DNA of 53,467 bases from Pseudomonadota bacterium. GTDB taxonomy: Bacteria; Desulfobacterota; Desulfovibrionia; Desulfovibrionales; Desulfovibrionaceae. The notes below the pieces were generated by a model. That model ran no database searches. It saw only the letters and a list, made by a program, of their open reading frames with translations, and was not told the origin of the DNA. The position numbers and the translations under genes are program-made. Position 1 is the stretch's first letter. Each line of letters starts with the position of its first letter. Shown piece by piece: positions 8,985 through 18,328 of this stretch. The stretch spans positions 1 to 53,467 of the forward strand of contig JAEWQB010000026.1 in assembly GCA_023460395.1 (NCBI GenBank), written 5' to 3'.

Positions 8985-10910
8985 CTAGGCGCCCTCCCTC
9001 TCGTCTGCGCGCATGCTGGAAACCGCCTCTCGCGCCACTTGCTGCACGTCCGGGTCATCACTATCCACCAGAGGCAGCAGGGCGCGCAAAGCATCTCTGC
9101 CGCCGATTCCCCCCAGTGCCTCCACCGCTTTCAAGCGGACAAGCGTACTTTCCGCGTGCAGCAGGGGAACCAGATGTTCCACGCCGCCTCGGTCACGCCG
9201 CCTCCCCAGCGCCTCCACGGCGCGCACCACCACCCAATCGTCCGGGTCGTGGAGAACCTGAATGAGGTACGGGATCACATCCACGCAGTCGAAACTGCCG
9301 ATGAGTTCCACCAACGCAAGGCGCACATCGCGGTTTTCATCATGCAGCCTCGGCATAACCAGCGCGAGCCTGTCTTCGGAATCCGTACAGTCGCTGATGA
9401 GCGCTTCAATGGCAATTTTGCGAATGTCCGGCACCTCATCTTCCAATGCGGCGGACAGTTCGTTTATATTTTCTTCCACACTCAGCTTACCCAGCGCATA
9501 GACAGCCATCATCCGGCGTATAGGGTCGGGGCTGTGCAAAAACTCGCGAAACCGTCCGGTCATGGAGTTGTCTTCCGATGCGATGCACGCTTCCAGCGCG
9601 GCTTCCTTCACATCGTCATACGGGTGGTCGAGCATGGAGAATATCTGCTCTCCGCACTCTAGCGATTTCATACGACCAAGGTAGTGCAGCGCGGCTTTAA
9701 GCACATCGCCGTCGCTATGGCGGGCCAGCACGTCCCGGAAAAAGTTCAGCGCACTTTCATCCGCCACAAGGGAAAGCACGTGGAGCACCGCCCGCTGCTC
9801 ATCGCGGCTTTTATCCCAGAAAACCTCCATGAGCAGATGTTCCGCACCCGCATCGTGCATGCGGGAAACCGCCTCCACCGCAATCCGAACGGGGTATTCC
9901 TCGCCCGTCCGAATGACGTCTTCTACCGCCTCGTTAAAACCGATAGCCGCAATACTTTCCACCACGGCCAGCAGGCGTTCATGGTCCCTGTCCGGTGTCA
10001 GAGACGAGGCAAGCTGGATAAGGGCGGCGGACGCGTCCGCGCCTCCCACATATCCCAGCCCCAGCACGGCAGCGTCCTGAATGGTTACGTCTTCGTCCTC
10101 AAGCGCGGCAAGCAAATACCGGCGGAACCGGTCTTGCCCACCATCAGCCAACAGACTAAGCGATTTGCCGCCCAGCAAGGTCACAATGGATTTAACTATC
10201 TTGTTGCGTAACGGTCCCGGAGACGAATCCAGCCGTGGCATGAGCAAATTAACAGCTTTGACGTTGCCCATTTCTCCCAACGCTTCCACGATCATGGAGC
10301 AGACAAGGTCGGAGCTGGTATCCAGTGCGCGCGCTAATGCCTTAACCGAGGAGTCCGCCCCGATTTTAGCAAGCGCCTCAATGACGGAAAACTGAACCCA
10401 TTCCTCGTCCTGCATGGCTTTGTTCAGGCAGTCAGCAGCTTCCGGGAAGCCCAATTCGCCGAGGCTTACCGCAGCCTGATACCGCACGTTCACCTCTGAA
10501 TCGTCCAGCAGGGCACCGCAAAGCGGTTCCACAGCCAAACTGTTTCCACAGGTGCCTAAAACGTCCGCCATAAAAATACGGATATCCGCATCGTCATCGT
10601 GAAGCAGGCTCACTAGTGTTGGCAAATCGCCCGCGCCTACTTCGCGCAAAATATCCATGGAGATGTTGCGAATGGGTGCGTCGTCTGACCGCAATAGCGG
10701 AACAACAGCCCGCACTACCCCGGCTCCGCCAATTTGGCGCAACGCTCTATCCGCCGCTTCCTGCACGCCAAGATTGGCGCTCTGAATGTGTTCGGCAAGA
10801 AGCGGGATAGCCTCTACCAACCCCATTAGGCCTGCGGAGAACGCCGCTTCACGAATCTGCGCCGATTCACCGCTCCGAAGCTGAGTAAGAATTTCCGTGT
10901 GCTCGGACAT
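8985..10910 (-). CDS. HEAT-repeat protein of the chemotaxis operon
   Basis: 641 residues made almost wholly of degenerate HEAT / PBS-lyase repeats of about 31 residues (for example DPDVQQVAREAVSSM and DPDDWVVVRAVEALG), with no catalytic domain, signal peptide or membrane segment. Such solenoids are protein-binding scaffolds. Its place between cheB and cheR suggests a chemotaxis partner, perhaps tying adaptation enzymes to the array; this is inferred from context only. AAGGATGGG precedes the ATG. Confidence 0.85.
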   Translation of the reverse strand: MSEHTEILTQLRSGESAQIREAAFSAGLMGLVEAIPLLAEHIQSANLGVQEAADRALRQIGGAGVVRAVVPLLRSDDAPIRNISMDILREVGAGDLPTLVSLLHDDDADIRIFMADVLGTCGNSLAVEPLCGALLDDSEVNVRYQAAVSLGELGFPEAADCLNKAMQDEEWVQFSVIEALAKIGADSSVKALARALDTSSDLVCSMIVEALGEMGNVKAVNLLMPRLDSSPGPLRNKIVKSIVTLLGGKSLSLLADGGQDRFRRYLLAALEDEDVTIQDAAVLGLGYVGGADASAALIQLASSLTPDRDHERLLAVVESIAAIGFNEAVEDVIRTGEEYPVRIAVEAVSRMHDAGAEHLLMEVFWDKSRDEQRAVLHVLSLVADESALNFFRDVLARHSDGDVLKAALHYLGRMKSLECGEQIFSMLDHPYDDVKEAALEACIASEDNSMTGRFREFLHSPDPIRRMMAVYALGKLSVEENINELSAALEDEVPDIRKIAIEALISDCTDSEDRLALVMPRLHDENRDVRLALVELIGSFDCVDVIPYLIQVLHDPDDWVVVRAVEALGRRRDRGGVEHLVPLLHAESTLVRLKAVEALGGIGGRDALRALLPLVDSDDPDVQQVAREAVSSMRADEREGA

Positions 10911-10963
10911 GGTCCCATCCTTGCTGCCCGTTCGTTGACAATCCCCAAAAACCGGACCCCCGG

Positions 10964-12046
10964 TTACTTGTAAATTCCAGCCATTATGGCTTCCGCCATG
11001 TCTTCTATATCATGCACCTCGTCCGCTAACCCGGCTTCCACAACCGCTTTGGGCATGCCGTATACGACACAGCTCGCATCATTCTGTGCCAGCACCCGGC
11101 CACCCTTCTGTTTCAGCACGCGCATGCCTTCCGCACCGTCGCTGCCCATGCCTGTCAGAATAACGCCCAGCGCTTTACGCCCCATAGCCATGCCCACTGA
11201 TTCCATAAGCACGTTGGCTGACGGCTTGTACAACGCCTCCGCGGGATCTGGCGTAACAACCACTTCCATACGTCCGCCGCGCAGTTCCAGCCGAATATGC
11301 TTGCCTCCCGGTGCCACATAGGCCACGCCGGGCATGGCCTTGTCTCCCGGTTCAGCTTCTTTCACCTTTATTTTGCATACGCCGTCCAAACGCTTGGCAA
11401 ACGGGCCGGTAAACGCGGCGGGCATGTGCTGGGCGATAAGGATAGCAGCGGGAAAGTCGCCCGGCAGTTGCGACAGCACCTTCTGCACCGCCGGAGGGCC
11501 GCCGGTGGAAACTCCTATCGCCACAACATCCCGAACCGGCCTGCCTGTACGCGAGACAACGGCCCGTGGGGGAACAGAGGCCCCCATGCCCGGTATCGCA
11601 CCGCCCAGCGGGGTACGCGCGCTACGGGAAATAGGACGGGGCGGACGCAACCGCCTGCGGGAAATTTGCTTAACTTTTTCCTGAAGCTCTTCTTCAATGC
11701 GCACAATGTCTAACGACACCTTGGAGAGCTGTTTAGGAATAAAATCCACCGCACCCAGTTCCATGGCCTTAAGGGTGGCTTCAGCCCCCTCTGTGGTAAG
11801 GGAACTGACCATTAATACCGGACGGGGCATTTCCATCATGATGTGCCGCAAGGCGGTAAGCCCGTCCATACGCGGCATTTCTATATCTAACGTCACCACA
11901 TTAGGGTCATGCTTACGAATCAGGTCCAGCCCCTCCTGCCCATCACGGGCGGTGGCTACCACCCGGATTTCCGGGTCCTTTTCGAGCATAGTACTCAACG
12001 CTTTACGCATGAAAGCGGAATCATCGACAACGACGACAGTTATCAC
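10964..12046 (-). CDS. cheB: CheB, chemoreceptor methylesterase/deamidase
   Basis: Removes methyl groups from receptor glutamates when phosphorylated by CheA. 360 residues: receiver domain (DD at 8-9, phospho-acceptor Asp54 in TLDIEMPRMDG), a basic linker, then the esterase domain with catalytic Ser (GVSTGGPPAV), His (QHMPAAFT) and Asp (GMGSDGAEGM). The GTG at 12046 is chosen because AAGGAG precedes it and it gives the family length; a longer reading adds 41 non-family residues. First gene of the operon. Confidence 0.95.
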   Translation of the reverse strand: MITVVVVDDSAFMRKALSTMLEKDPEIRVVATARDGQEGLDLIRKHDPNVVTLDIEMPRMDGLTALRHIMMEMPRPVLMVSSLTTEGAEATLKAMELGAVDFIPKQLSKVSLDIVRIEEELQEKVKQISRRRLRPPRPISRSARTPLGGAIPGMGASVPPRAVVSRTGRPVRDVVAIGVSTGGPPAVQKVLSQLPGDFPAAILIAQHMPAAFTGPFAKRLDGVCKIKVKEAEPGDKAMPGVAYVAPGGKHIRLELRGGRMEVVVTPDPAEALYKPSANVLMESVGMAMGRKALGVILTGMGSDGAEGMRVLKQKGGRVLAQNDASCVVYGMPKAVVEAGLADEVHDIEDMAEAIMAGIYK

Positions 12047-12235
12047 CCGGCACTCCTTCACAATTACGACGCTCTCGGAATTCACCCCATGCACCAAGCG
12101 GGCAGCATATTCCGGGGACGCGTCCCCCCTTTTCTCCGCACCTAAGCAGTGTTCCGCCACTGTGTGCAATCAGTCCGGCATCGTAGAGAAATACGCGCTT
12201 TATGCAATAGTAAAAAAAACGAAATAGTTTGGCAA
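12047..12235 (-). promoter_or_regulatory. Promoter and leader of the chemotaxis operon
   Basis: On the minus strand TTGCCA (12235-12230) and TACTAT (12212-12207) are separated by 17 bases, a good sigma-70-type promoter. The leader of about 155 bases carries a 14-base perfect palindrome, GGGGACGCGTCCCC (12114-12127). Confidence 0.55.
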
Positions 12236-12250
12236 CGCGCGAAAAAAGGC

Positions 12251-12279
12251 TTGCAATCATTTCCCAGCTACGCTAGCTA
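12251..12279 (+). promoter_or_regulatory. Promoter of tRNA-Pro
   Basis: TTGCAA (12251-12256) and TAGCTA (12274-12279) are 17 bases apart. The expected start is only a few bases before the mature tRNA. Confidence 0.6.
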
Positions 12280-12290
12280 TCTCCTCCGCA

Positions 12291-12367
12291 CGGGATGTGG
12301 CTCAGTTTGGTAGAGCGCTGCGTTCGGGACGCAGAGACCGCGCGTTCAAATCGCGCCATCCCGACCA
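12291..12367 (+). tRNA. tRNA-Pro (anticodon CGG)
   Basis: Acceptor arms CGGGATG and CATCCCG pair fully. The anticodon stem CTGCG/CGCAG closes the loop TTCGGGA, giving anticodon CGG for proline codon CCG. The T arm contains GTTCAAAT and the CCA end is encoded. 77 bases. Its own promoter lies just upstream and a terminator just downstream. Confidence 0.95.
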
Positions 12368-12374
12368 TAAAAAT

Positions 12375-12414
12375 CAAGAGCTTGTGGAGAAAATCCATAG
12401 GCTCTTATTTTTTT
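12375..12414 (+). terminator. Terminator of tRNA-Pro
   Basis: AAGAGC...GCTCTT with an inner TGTGGA/TCCATA helix, then ATTTTTTT, eight bases after the tRNA. Confidence 0.8.
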
Positions 12415-12575
12415 GAAGCCAAAACTGACCGCTGCATAAAAAGATCCGCACATTGCCACAACATGCCTTTCTGCGACTTCACGGAAAGAAAAATACTCCC
12501 CGCAGTATTTCTCCGCTAATCTATTTCATTACGGTTTACTATCTTTTTCAAACCGGCTGCGGCCCTCCGGCACGC

Positions 12576-13556
12576 TCACCCCCCCCAATATTGAAGGGCA
12601 AGCAGGTAAAATCCAGCGACGGCAAGATAGGGGGCAAAGGGAAAATCATCATTCCACAAACGTGTTCGCAACCGCGCCGCATTTCCCGATATGCCAGACC
12701 ACTGGTGGAGACGCTCGCGGCCCACGCTCCGGGCCGCCCCACGCGCCATCATTCTGCCGGATACCCGGCAGATAACCAACAAACAGGCACCTAACGCGGC
12801 CCCGAACGCCGTGGCTGGTAAAATTTGCCACCCGCCCCATGCTCCAATCGCCGCCAGCAGTTTGCAATCGCCTTGCCCCATGCCCTCCCTGCCTGTAGCC
12901 ATGCGAAACATGGCGCTGAATACACAAGGAACCATGTACCCGGCGACCAGCCCCAAAACGGCATCTTCGACGAGGACAGGACCACCGCTGATGCTGACCA
13001 CAATCCCGGCTGCCGCCAGAGGAACAGACAGCATATCCGGCACGAGGCGATACCGTAAATCCGCCGCACTGACGCAAAGCAGAACCCACCCCAGCGGCAG
13101 CAACAGCGCCTCACTCCCGTAAAGCGGCACACAGGCGGCAAGCACGCCGCTGCCCACGGCGCAGCCCCACGGCAATGCGTGCCAACGTCGCAGTGCAGAC
13201 CATTTGATCACATATTGTACCTTGGAAAAAAAAGACGATCGCGTGCCCCCCGGTGAAATTGAAACACCCACGCCCGGCGAACCCGACGAACCCGACGAAC
13301 CCGGCACACCTACCCCATCCGCCACTCCCGGCATTCCTGAATGTCCAGAGGGAGTTCCCCCGCCTTCCCGCCTAAGCTCATCGCAGGTGACCGCCCCAAA
13401 TAAAAGAGCAGCGCTCCTGTCTGCCAGACTCCCCACGCCGATCAGCCGGAGTATGCGTCCTGTGAAAAAGCCCCCCAAGGCGGCAAGTCCCACTACCAGC
13501 CATTCTCGCCATTCGAGGGCTGTCTCAGATGCCAAAGCGGCATGCGCATCCCACAC
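12576..13556 (-). CDS. A24-family prepilin peptidase (PilD-like)
   Basis: Polytopic membrane aspartyl protease that cleaves type IV prepilin or pseudopilin leaders. Both catalytic aspartates are visible: Asp in SAADLRYRLVPD and the GxGD motif in GMGQGDCKLLAA; a PilD-like PFAPYL motif lies near the end. 326 residues. The N-terminal part lacks the paired zinc cysteines of full PilD and contains a Gly/Ser/Pro-rich insert (about 65-105), so methylation activity is doubtful. The start is GTG with AAGGGG upstream. It follows the M50 gene by 23 bases. A second, shorter A24 peptidase lies at 17471. Confidence 0.85.
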   Translation of the reverse strand: MWDAHAALASETALEWREWLVVGLAALGGFFTGRILRLIGVGSLADRSAALLFGAVTCDELRREGGGTPSGHSGMPGVADGVGVPGSSGSSGSPGVGVSISPGGTRSSFFSKVQYVIKWSALRRWHALPWGCAVGSGVLAACVPLYGSEALLLPLGWVLLCVSAADLRYRLVPDMLSVPLAAAGIVVSISGGPVLVEDAVLGLVAGYMVPCVFSAMFRMATGREGMGQGDCKLLAAIGAWGGWQILPATAFGAALGACLLVICRVSGRMMARGAARSVGRERLHQWSGISGNAARLRTRLWNDDFPFAPYLAVAGFYLLALQYWGG

Positions 13557-13579
13557 GGCAGATTCCCCTTTTCAGACGC

Positions 13580-15742
13580 TTAAAACCCGGATTCCCGTAA
13601 AAAAACCGCCAGAACATATCGTGCAGTCCGCGTAGCGAAGCTCTGCCGTTCCGCATCAATGACCACGGAACCGCGAAGCACCCGCCCCTGCTCGCCAGTT
13701 TCCACGTTCCGCGCTCCGGGGAGCGAACGGAGCACCATGCGATACACCGCCTGTTCCGGTACCCACACGCCACCCTCAAGGCCAAATTCCCCAGCCACAG
13801 CCGACGAAGCCCGCATGGCGGCAATAGCTCCACCATTGGGAGAAGCCAGTTCAGGCGCGGCGGCGAGATGGCGGCTGGCGGTATGCGCAACATGCTCCAC
13901 CACAAGTTCCACCGAAGGCGCATCGGGATCTTCGGGAATAAACCGCGCGTTGGCTCCGGCAGAAAGCCGATGCAAATCACGCTCGTCCACATAGGCTATG
14001 GCATGCATTTCCGCATCATTCGTCACCGTTCCCAGCCACTCTCCCGCCGCAACCCATTCGCCCTCTTCCAGCGGCTCGGCTATGTCCACCACGCTGCCCG
14101 CGAACGGAGCGACCACACGCATCTGAAGCTGCTGCCGTTCCAACAGGGCAAGCCGTCGCATGGCTGCCTGCCGTTCCTGTTGCGCCACGGGTACATCCGC
14201 TGCGGTTTCCCGCCGCATAAAAAGAAAAGATATGCGCCATTGCAACAACTCTAACCTACTACGTAATCTGGATATCTCCTGCTCCAACTCTGGAGAACGC
14301 AGAAGGAAAAGGGAGGCACCCCGCGCAACGGTGTCCCCCACAGCAACGGGCATTGCCACAAGCTGCGCTCCCACCGGAGCGACGAGCCGCACATGCTGCC
14401 CGGCCTGAAGAAGAGCCGGTGCTGAAACCTCTCCATGCCATGGGACAAGCGCCACACCGCACAACATACCCAGAAGACACAATGTGACCATGCCGCGTGT
14501 TTTTAAGGCAGAACCACGCATGCGCAGCAACCATTCCTTTATTTCTCGAACCACCGGCACCATGACGAACACTCCCACTTCCACAAAAAATAAAAATATT
14601 CCCAGTAGTTTGAAAAACATATGGTAAACGACAAGAGCTATCCCCGTGAACAAGAAGAAGCGGTAAATCCATGTGCAAAACGCGTAAACCACAAGCACCC
14701 GCTCTCGCCACGGCTCAAATATTTCCGGCTTCTCATCCCCAAAACCGAAAAGACATTCCCGTAACCGCCAACGGGCAAGGGCGAAGGCTCTGGTTTGCAA
14801 ATTGGGCACCGCAAGCGCGTCGGAAAGCAAAAAGTAGCCGTCAAAACGCATGAGCGGACTCAAATTTACGGCAACTGTCATAATCCACGTGGTTGTCGCC
14901 AGAATAAATACCGCGCTGCGAAGAGGACCGTCCGGTAAGAAATTCCAGAGCAGGGTCGCCCACGCCGCCACGCACAGCTCCGCCAGCATGCCCGCCGCGC
15001 ACACGTGCAGCCGGTGCCGTCTGCACCGCAAACGCCATACGCTGGAGGTGTCCGTATAGAGCAAGGGCACCAAAACCATGAAGGCTACCCCCATGCCGGG
15101 AATAGGGCATCCGTAACGGCGGGCGGTGTACGCGTGCCCCAACTCGTGAATAATCTTCACCCCCGCCATGGTCACTGCGGCTAACGCGGCCCCCTCCAAA
15201 GAAAAAAAATGAAGAAAGGTGCTACGAAACGCATCCCACTGCCGAGTGACCAGATATCCTCCCAGCGTAGCGGAAGCCATGGTGAGCCACACGAAAAGAC
15301 GGGTGAAAAAGAGCCGCTCCACCACAGGGAGTGTGCGGAGCAAAAACGCGTCGGGATTCACCAGCGGGATGCGAAAAAACAGATAATTGCGCAACAGGAA
15401 CTTGCCTACGGTCTGCTCCGTTCGTCCCCGGACCTCCCGCATGAACCGGGCGACGGCTCCGGCGTCGCGGACAAGGCTATTCCGTTCAAGGAACCTGCCA
15501 AATTCCACGACCTGTTCCGCCGTGGCGTGCAGCGTTGTTCCCGTGCTGATGTCAGCCGCTATCCGTTCCGGGTGCCGCAGATGCCAGCGGGAAACCATTT
15601 CAGCTTCCAGCCAACCAATCTGAAAATACGTATCACGACCCGGATCTTCCAAAACCCACACCGGAGAACCATTTGCCCCATTCGGCCCCCGGTGCAGTTG
15701 TAATTCCTCGCGCAGGGGGGCCATTACGGCGGAAGCACTCAT
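13580..15742 (-). CDS. M50 membrane metalloprotease fused to an HlyD-like adaptor region
   Basis: About 720 residues. Residues 130-400 are membrane segments with the zinc protease motif HELGH and a second Asp site (MRFDGYFLL), typical of site-2-protease-like M50 proteins. Residues 440-700 resemble a biotin/lipoyl-like and HlyD barrel (LVAPVGAQLVAMPVAVGD, MRVVAPFAGSVVDI) with a coiled hairpin between. Proteins of this build are usually encoded with an HlyD partner and are thought to act in envelope export, but substrates are unknown. The ATG overlaps the upstream hlyD-like stop by four bases (ATGA), so the two were one operon. Confidence 0.8.
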   Translation of the reverse strand: MSASAVMAPLREELQLHRGPNGANGSPVWVLEDPGRDTYFQIGWLEAEMVSRWHLRHPERIAADISTGTTLHATAEQVVEFGRFLERNSLVRDAGAVARFMREVRGRTEQTVGKFLLRNYLFFRIPLVNPDAFLLRTLPVVERLFFTRLFVWLTMASATLGGYLVTRQWDAFRSTFLHFFSLEGAALAAVTMAGVKIIHELGHAYTARRYGCPIPGMGVAFMVLVPLLYTDTSSVWRLRCRRHRLHVCAAGMLAELCVAAWATLLWNFLPDGPLRSAVFILATTTWIMTVAVNLSPLMRFDGYFLLSDALAVPNLQTRAFALARWRLRECLFGFGDEKPEIFEPWRERVLVVYAFCTWIYRFFLFTGIALVVYHMFFKLLGIFLFFVEVGVFVMVPVVREIKEWLLRMRGSALKTRGMVTLCLLGMLCGVALVPWHGEVSAPALLQAGQHVRLVAPVGAQLVAMPVAVGDTVARGASLFLLRSPELEQEISRLRSRLELLQWRISFLFMRRETAADVPVAQQERQAAMRRLALLERQQLQMRVVAPFAGSVVDIAEPLEEGEWVAAGEWLGTVTNDAEMHAIAYVDERDLHRLSAGANARFIPEDPDAPSVELVVEHVAHTASRHLAAAPELASPNGGAIAAMRASSAVAGEFGLEGGVWVPEQAVYRMVLRSLPGARNVETGEQGRVLRGSVVIDAERQSFATRTARYVLAVFLRESGF

Positions 15743-16413
15743 ATTCCCAGCCACAACCGCAGGGAAGTGAGCGGCCTGCGGAAAAGATACACGCCTAACA
15801 CCGTCCGTTCCCCATACAATTTAGCGGTGCCTTTTCGTCCTATGCGGAGAGGACTAGTCCCCTCCTCTTCAAAAAATTCGGCCCGCGCCCTGTATGCCAA
15901 GGTGCCATCCGCCACAGGCACGGCTCTGTAGCCGAGCCGGCGAAGGGTGGCATCTACCGGAACGTCCGGTTCGGCATTCATAAAAAGCCGTACATCGGCA
16001 CCGGGCTGAAGCGCTATGGCGTCCGCCAACGCAATATGCATTTCCAACTCCACATCAGCGGGGTCAGCAATGCTTAAAATCCGCTCACCAAGCGCTACAG
16101 GCCGCCCTGTCCATTCCTGTGGATCGTCAAACACCGCGACTCCGGGGCGGTCCGCGTGGATAGCCGTCCGCGCCAGCATGCTCTCCAGATAGGCCACATC
16201 GCCTGCGGCTTGCTCCCGTTGGCCCGTCAGGACACCAAGCGCGGCTTTGCTGCGTTCATCAAACAGCGCCTGCTGCTGCCCCTGCCGTAGTTCCGCGTCT
16301 GCCACGGCAAGTGTCTGGCGGGCAAATTCCAGTTTGCCTTCCAATTCCCGCGCATCCAGCCGGACTAACAAGTCGCCTTGTTGCACCCGCTGGTTCGGAG
16401 CCACGACAAACCG
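15739..16413 (-). pseudogene. HlyD-family adaptor, 5' part missing (inversion breakpoint)
   Basis: The readable product starts abruptly at RFVVAPNQRVQQGDLLVRLD, the first half of a lipoyl-like motif. It continues through the coiled hairpin and barrel to the stop, about 224 residues. A normal HlyD adaptor has an N-terminal membrane anchor and more sequence before this motif. To the right of about 16413 the same frame is antisense to cpaB and not HlyD-like. Flipping 16408-17205 would only add some 27 codons from a GTG at 17125, still without an anchor, so a deletion probably also occurred. Confidence 0.75.
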
Positions 16414-17110
16414 GGCAGGGCGGATTGTCGTGCGGGAAGATGCCCGGCGCAGAGAGCAGGAAATGACCATATTTGGCGCCACTGTGCGCAGTGTGGTGGC
16501 GGAAGGAAATCCTATCACTACCCCGTTGCTGCTGCGGCCCGGCGATCCCGGTTTCATCGCCGCTGTGCTGGCACCCGGCATGCGGGCCGTTTCCATACCC
16601 ACCTCAGCGGTGACTAGTAACGCCGGGCTTGTGAGCGCCGGGGACTGGGTGGATGTGATTCTCAGCGTGGAGCGAGATGAAGCCGCTATGCTGTCCACGC
16701 AGGTGGAAGGCGCGTCCATGTATAACTATCTGGCTGCACAGACCATTTTACGTCAGGTGCGAGTGCTCGCGCTTAATAGCAGCACGGAAAGCATCGTTCC
16801 GGCGTATGTGGAACCGCAGGCCAAGTCGGAACAGGCAGGAAATAAGGGAAACACGTCCCGCCGGATGGTGTTTGAAACCATTACGCTGGAAGTGTCGCCG
16901 GAAGATGCCGAACTGCTGGCTGTCGGCCGGGAAGCCGGTTCGCTACAGGTGGCTTTGCGAAGCATGAAAGAGCCTTCCGCCATGCCGCAGGAGGGGAAAG
17001 TGGTAACCCGGCTACAGGATATTACCGGTATTTTTGGTGTCAAAGCTTCACGGACGGAAAAGGTGGTGCAGACCTTTCATGGCATGAAGGCTGGCGCTGT
17101 CCGGTTTTAA
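16409..17110 (+). pseudogene. cpaB: CpaB (Flp pilus assembly), C-terminal part, inverted
   Basis: From about codon NRAGRIVVRE to the stop the sequence reads as the body of CpaB/RcpC: TVRSVVAEGNPI, LLLRPGDPGFIAAVL, PGMRAVSIP and SAGDWVDVIL, then the long C-terminal region. It has no start of its own. The missing N-terminus lies on the other strand at 17193-17438. Both pieces carry AAACCG at the break in the same codon phase, so flipping the segment restores an intact gene of roughly 300 codons. CpaB is a periplasmic/inner-membrane component of Tad pili. Confidence 0.85.
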
Positions 17111-17192
17111 CGTCCGTCCTTTCGGTGCCGGTAAGTCCGGGCCTCCTAACATCTTCTGAACGAACGAGTGATCAATGTATATGCTGGATATT

Positions 17193-17438
17193 TCACGGGC
17201 GGTTTTCCCCCTCGCGCAGTTCACGCCAACCAATGGAGGTGCTGTCAACAAAATCACCCGGTTCAATATTCTTCAGGGCAACAAGCAGATACGCGGGGGC
17301 GGGTTTGGACACACTTTCCTCAACCACCACCTTAACCGGCTCCTGCGGACGCATCAGCGCTCGTGCCACAAGGGCAGAACCACCCGCCAGTGACAGCGCG
17401 AAAACAAGCAGCAGGATGGATGAAGGTTTCAATTTCAT
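17193..17438 (-). pseudogene. cpaB: CpaB, N-terminal part, cut by the inversion
   Basis: 81 residues: a membrane anchor (SSILLLVFALSLAGGSALVA), then the start of the CpaB SAF region (AYLLVALKNIEPGDFVD, GWRELREGEN). It hits a stop two codons past the AAACCG junction at 17205-17200. AAGGAT stands about ten bases before the ATG at 17438; a start at 17480 would overlap cpaA. Downstream of cpaA in a normal flp-cpaA-cpaB order. Confidence 0.8.
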
Positions 17439-17470
17439 AACGGCATTATCCTTTTTCAAAAAACATCTGA

Positions 17471-18016
17471 TCATGACCACGCATGCAGCACCGTGAAAGC
17501 AAACCCCGCCGCTAACGCGGGTCCGTAGGGCATTCCCCTGTCACGCGCTCCCACATCGCCCACGGGAACCACGTCCACGTCCAAGTCCCATCGCCGGGAA
17601 ATTGTTGTGAGGAAAAACGCTCCCAGCATTTCCAGTCTGCGCAGTAACGGGAGTTGCAGCACCAGCAGCCCCCCAACCAGCGATGCGGCGATGAGAAACG
17701 TGCCAGCCTCTTTCCCGGCCCAGAGGCAAGCGACGGCAGCCAGTTTCACATCCCCCGCTCCCACAAGTCGACGGCTGAAAAGCACATACCCCACGCACAG
17801 CACAGCCACCGCCGCACCCACGCCTTCCGGGAGTTCCGCTACCCGAAGAATCGCTCCCCCGTGCCGAACCCCTTCAATGCCCAAAAAAACGCACCAAACG
17901 GTCAGCAAAAACAGGGTGAGCCTGTTGGGGATACGGCGACACGCCATATCCCATACGGCGGCAGCGAGAACGAGGGCTACCGCCACTGCGGCGGCTCCGG
18001 GGTTAAGGGCTATCAT
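17471..18016 (-). CDS. cpaA: CpaA/TadV, prepilin peptidase of the Flp pilus
   Basis: 181 residues, about six membrane segments, A24 aspartyl protease of the short TadV class. Catalytic motifs are WDMACRRIPN and GAGDVKLAA. It would process the Flp pilin encoded just upstream. GGGAG lies seven bases before the ATG. It follows flp by 46 bases. The rest of a Tad locus (cpaC, tadZ, tadA, tadB, tadC) is absent from the window. Confidence 0.85.
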   Translation of the reverse strand: MIALNPGAAAVAVALVLAAAVWDMACRRIPNRLTLFLLTVWCVFLGIEGVRHGGAILRVAELPEGVGAAVAVLCVGYVLFSRRLVGAGDVKLAAVACLWAGKEAGTFLIAASLVGGLLVLQLPLLRRLEMLGAFFLTTISRRWDLDVDVVPVGDVGARDRGMPYGPALAAGFAFTVLHAWS

Positions 18017-18062
18017 TTAGATTCTCCCAACTGCGCGATGGCATCTGCCGCCATGCGTGGTC

Positions 18063-18266
18063 CTATCTGTTGATGTCCGTTCCGGCATCGGTGATATCAG
18101 TGGCTATATCCTCAAACTTTTTCCGCAGGGCAGAAATGAACGCTCCGTCGCTGCTAAAAAGATAGCCCACCGCAGCAGCCATAGCCGCAGCCAGAATGCC
18201 GTATTCAATGGCGGTAACACCGCTTTCGTCACGCAGGAACGCGGTAATTCCAGATTTAGAAAACAT
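18063..18266 (-). CDS. flp: Flp/Fap-type major pilin
   Basis: 67 residues. A short basic leader ends in Gly, followed by VTAIEYGILAAAMAAAVGY: the Flp hallmark Glu-Tyr pair after the cleavage site, then a hydrophobic helix. It would form the Tad pilus fibre after CpaA cleavage. The ATG at 18266 follows GGAGAGGAG. With cpaB broken and no export ATPase in view, pilus assembly from this locus is doubtful unless other genes lie elsewhere. Confidence 0.88.
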   Translation of the reverse strand: MFSKSGITAFLRDESGVTAIEYGILAAAMAAAVGYLFSSDGAFISALRKKFEDIATDITDAGTDINR

Positions 18267-18328
18267 CCCTATCTCCTCTCCGTCTAAATTGTTTCGTCTA
18301 TCGTTCAGGCCAGCCAAGCGGCGTGGAA

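Noticed and set aside
9181..9230. A CGCCGCCTCC match suggesting an attachment-site relic
   Set aside because: It is a short GC-rich coincidence inside the HEAT-repeat gene and does not extend to the tmRNA sequence.
16400..17210. A programmed invertible switch at cpaB
   Set aside because: Only six bases of inverted homology are present at the ends and no dedicated invertase gene is nearby, so site-specific inversion is not supported; the inversion itself is kept as a finding.
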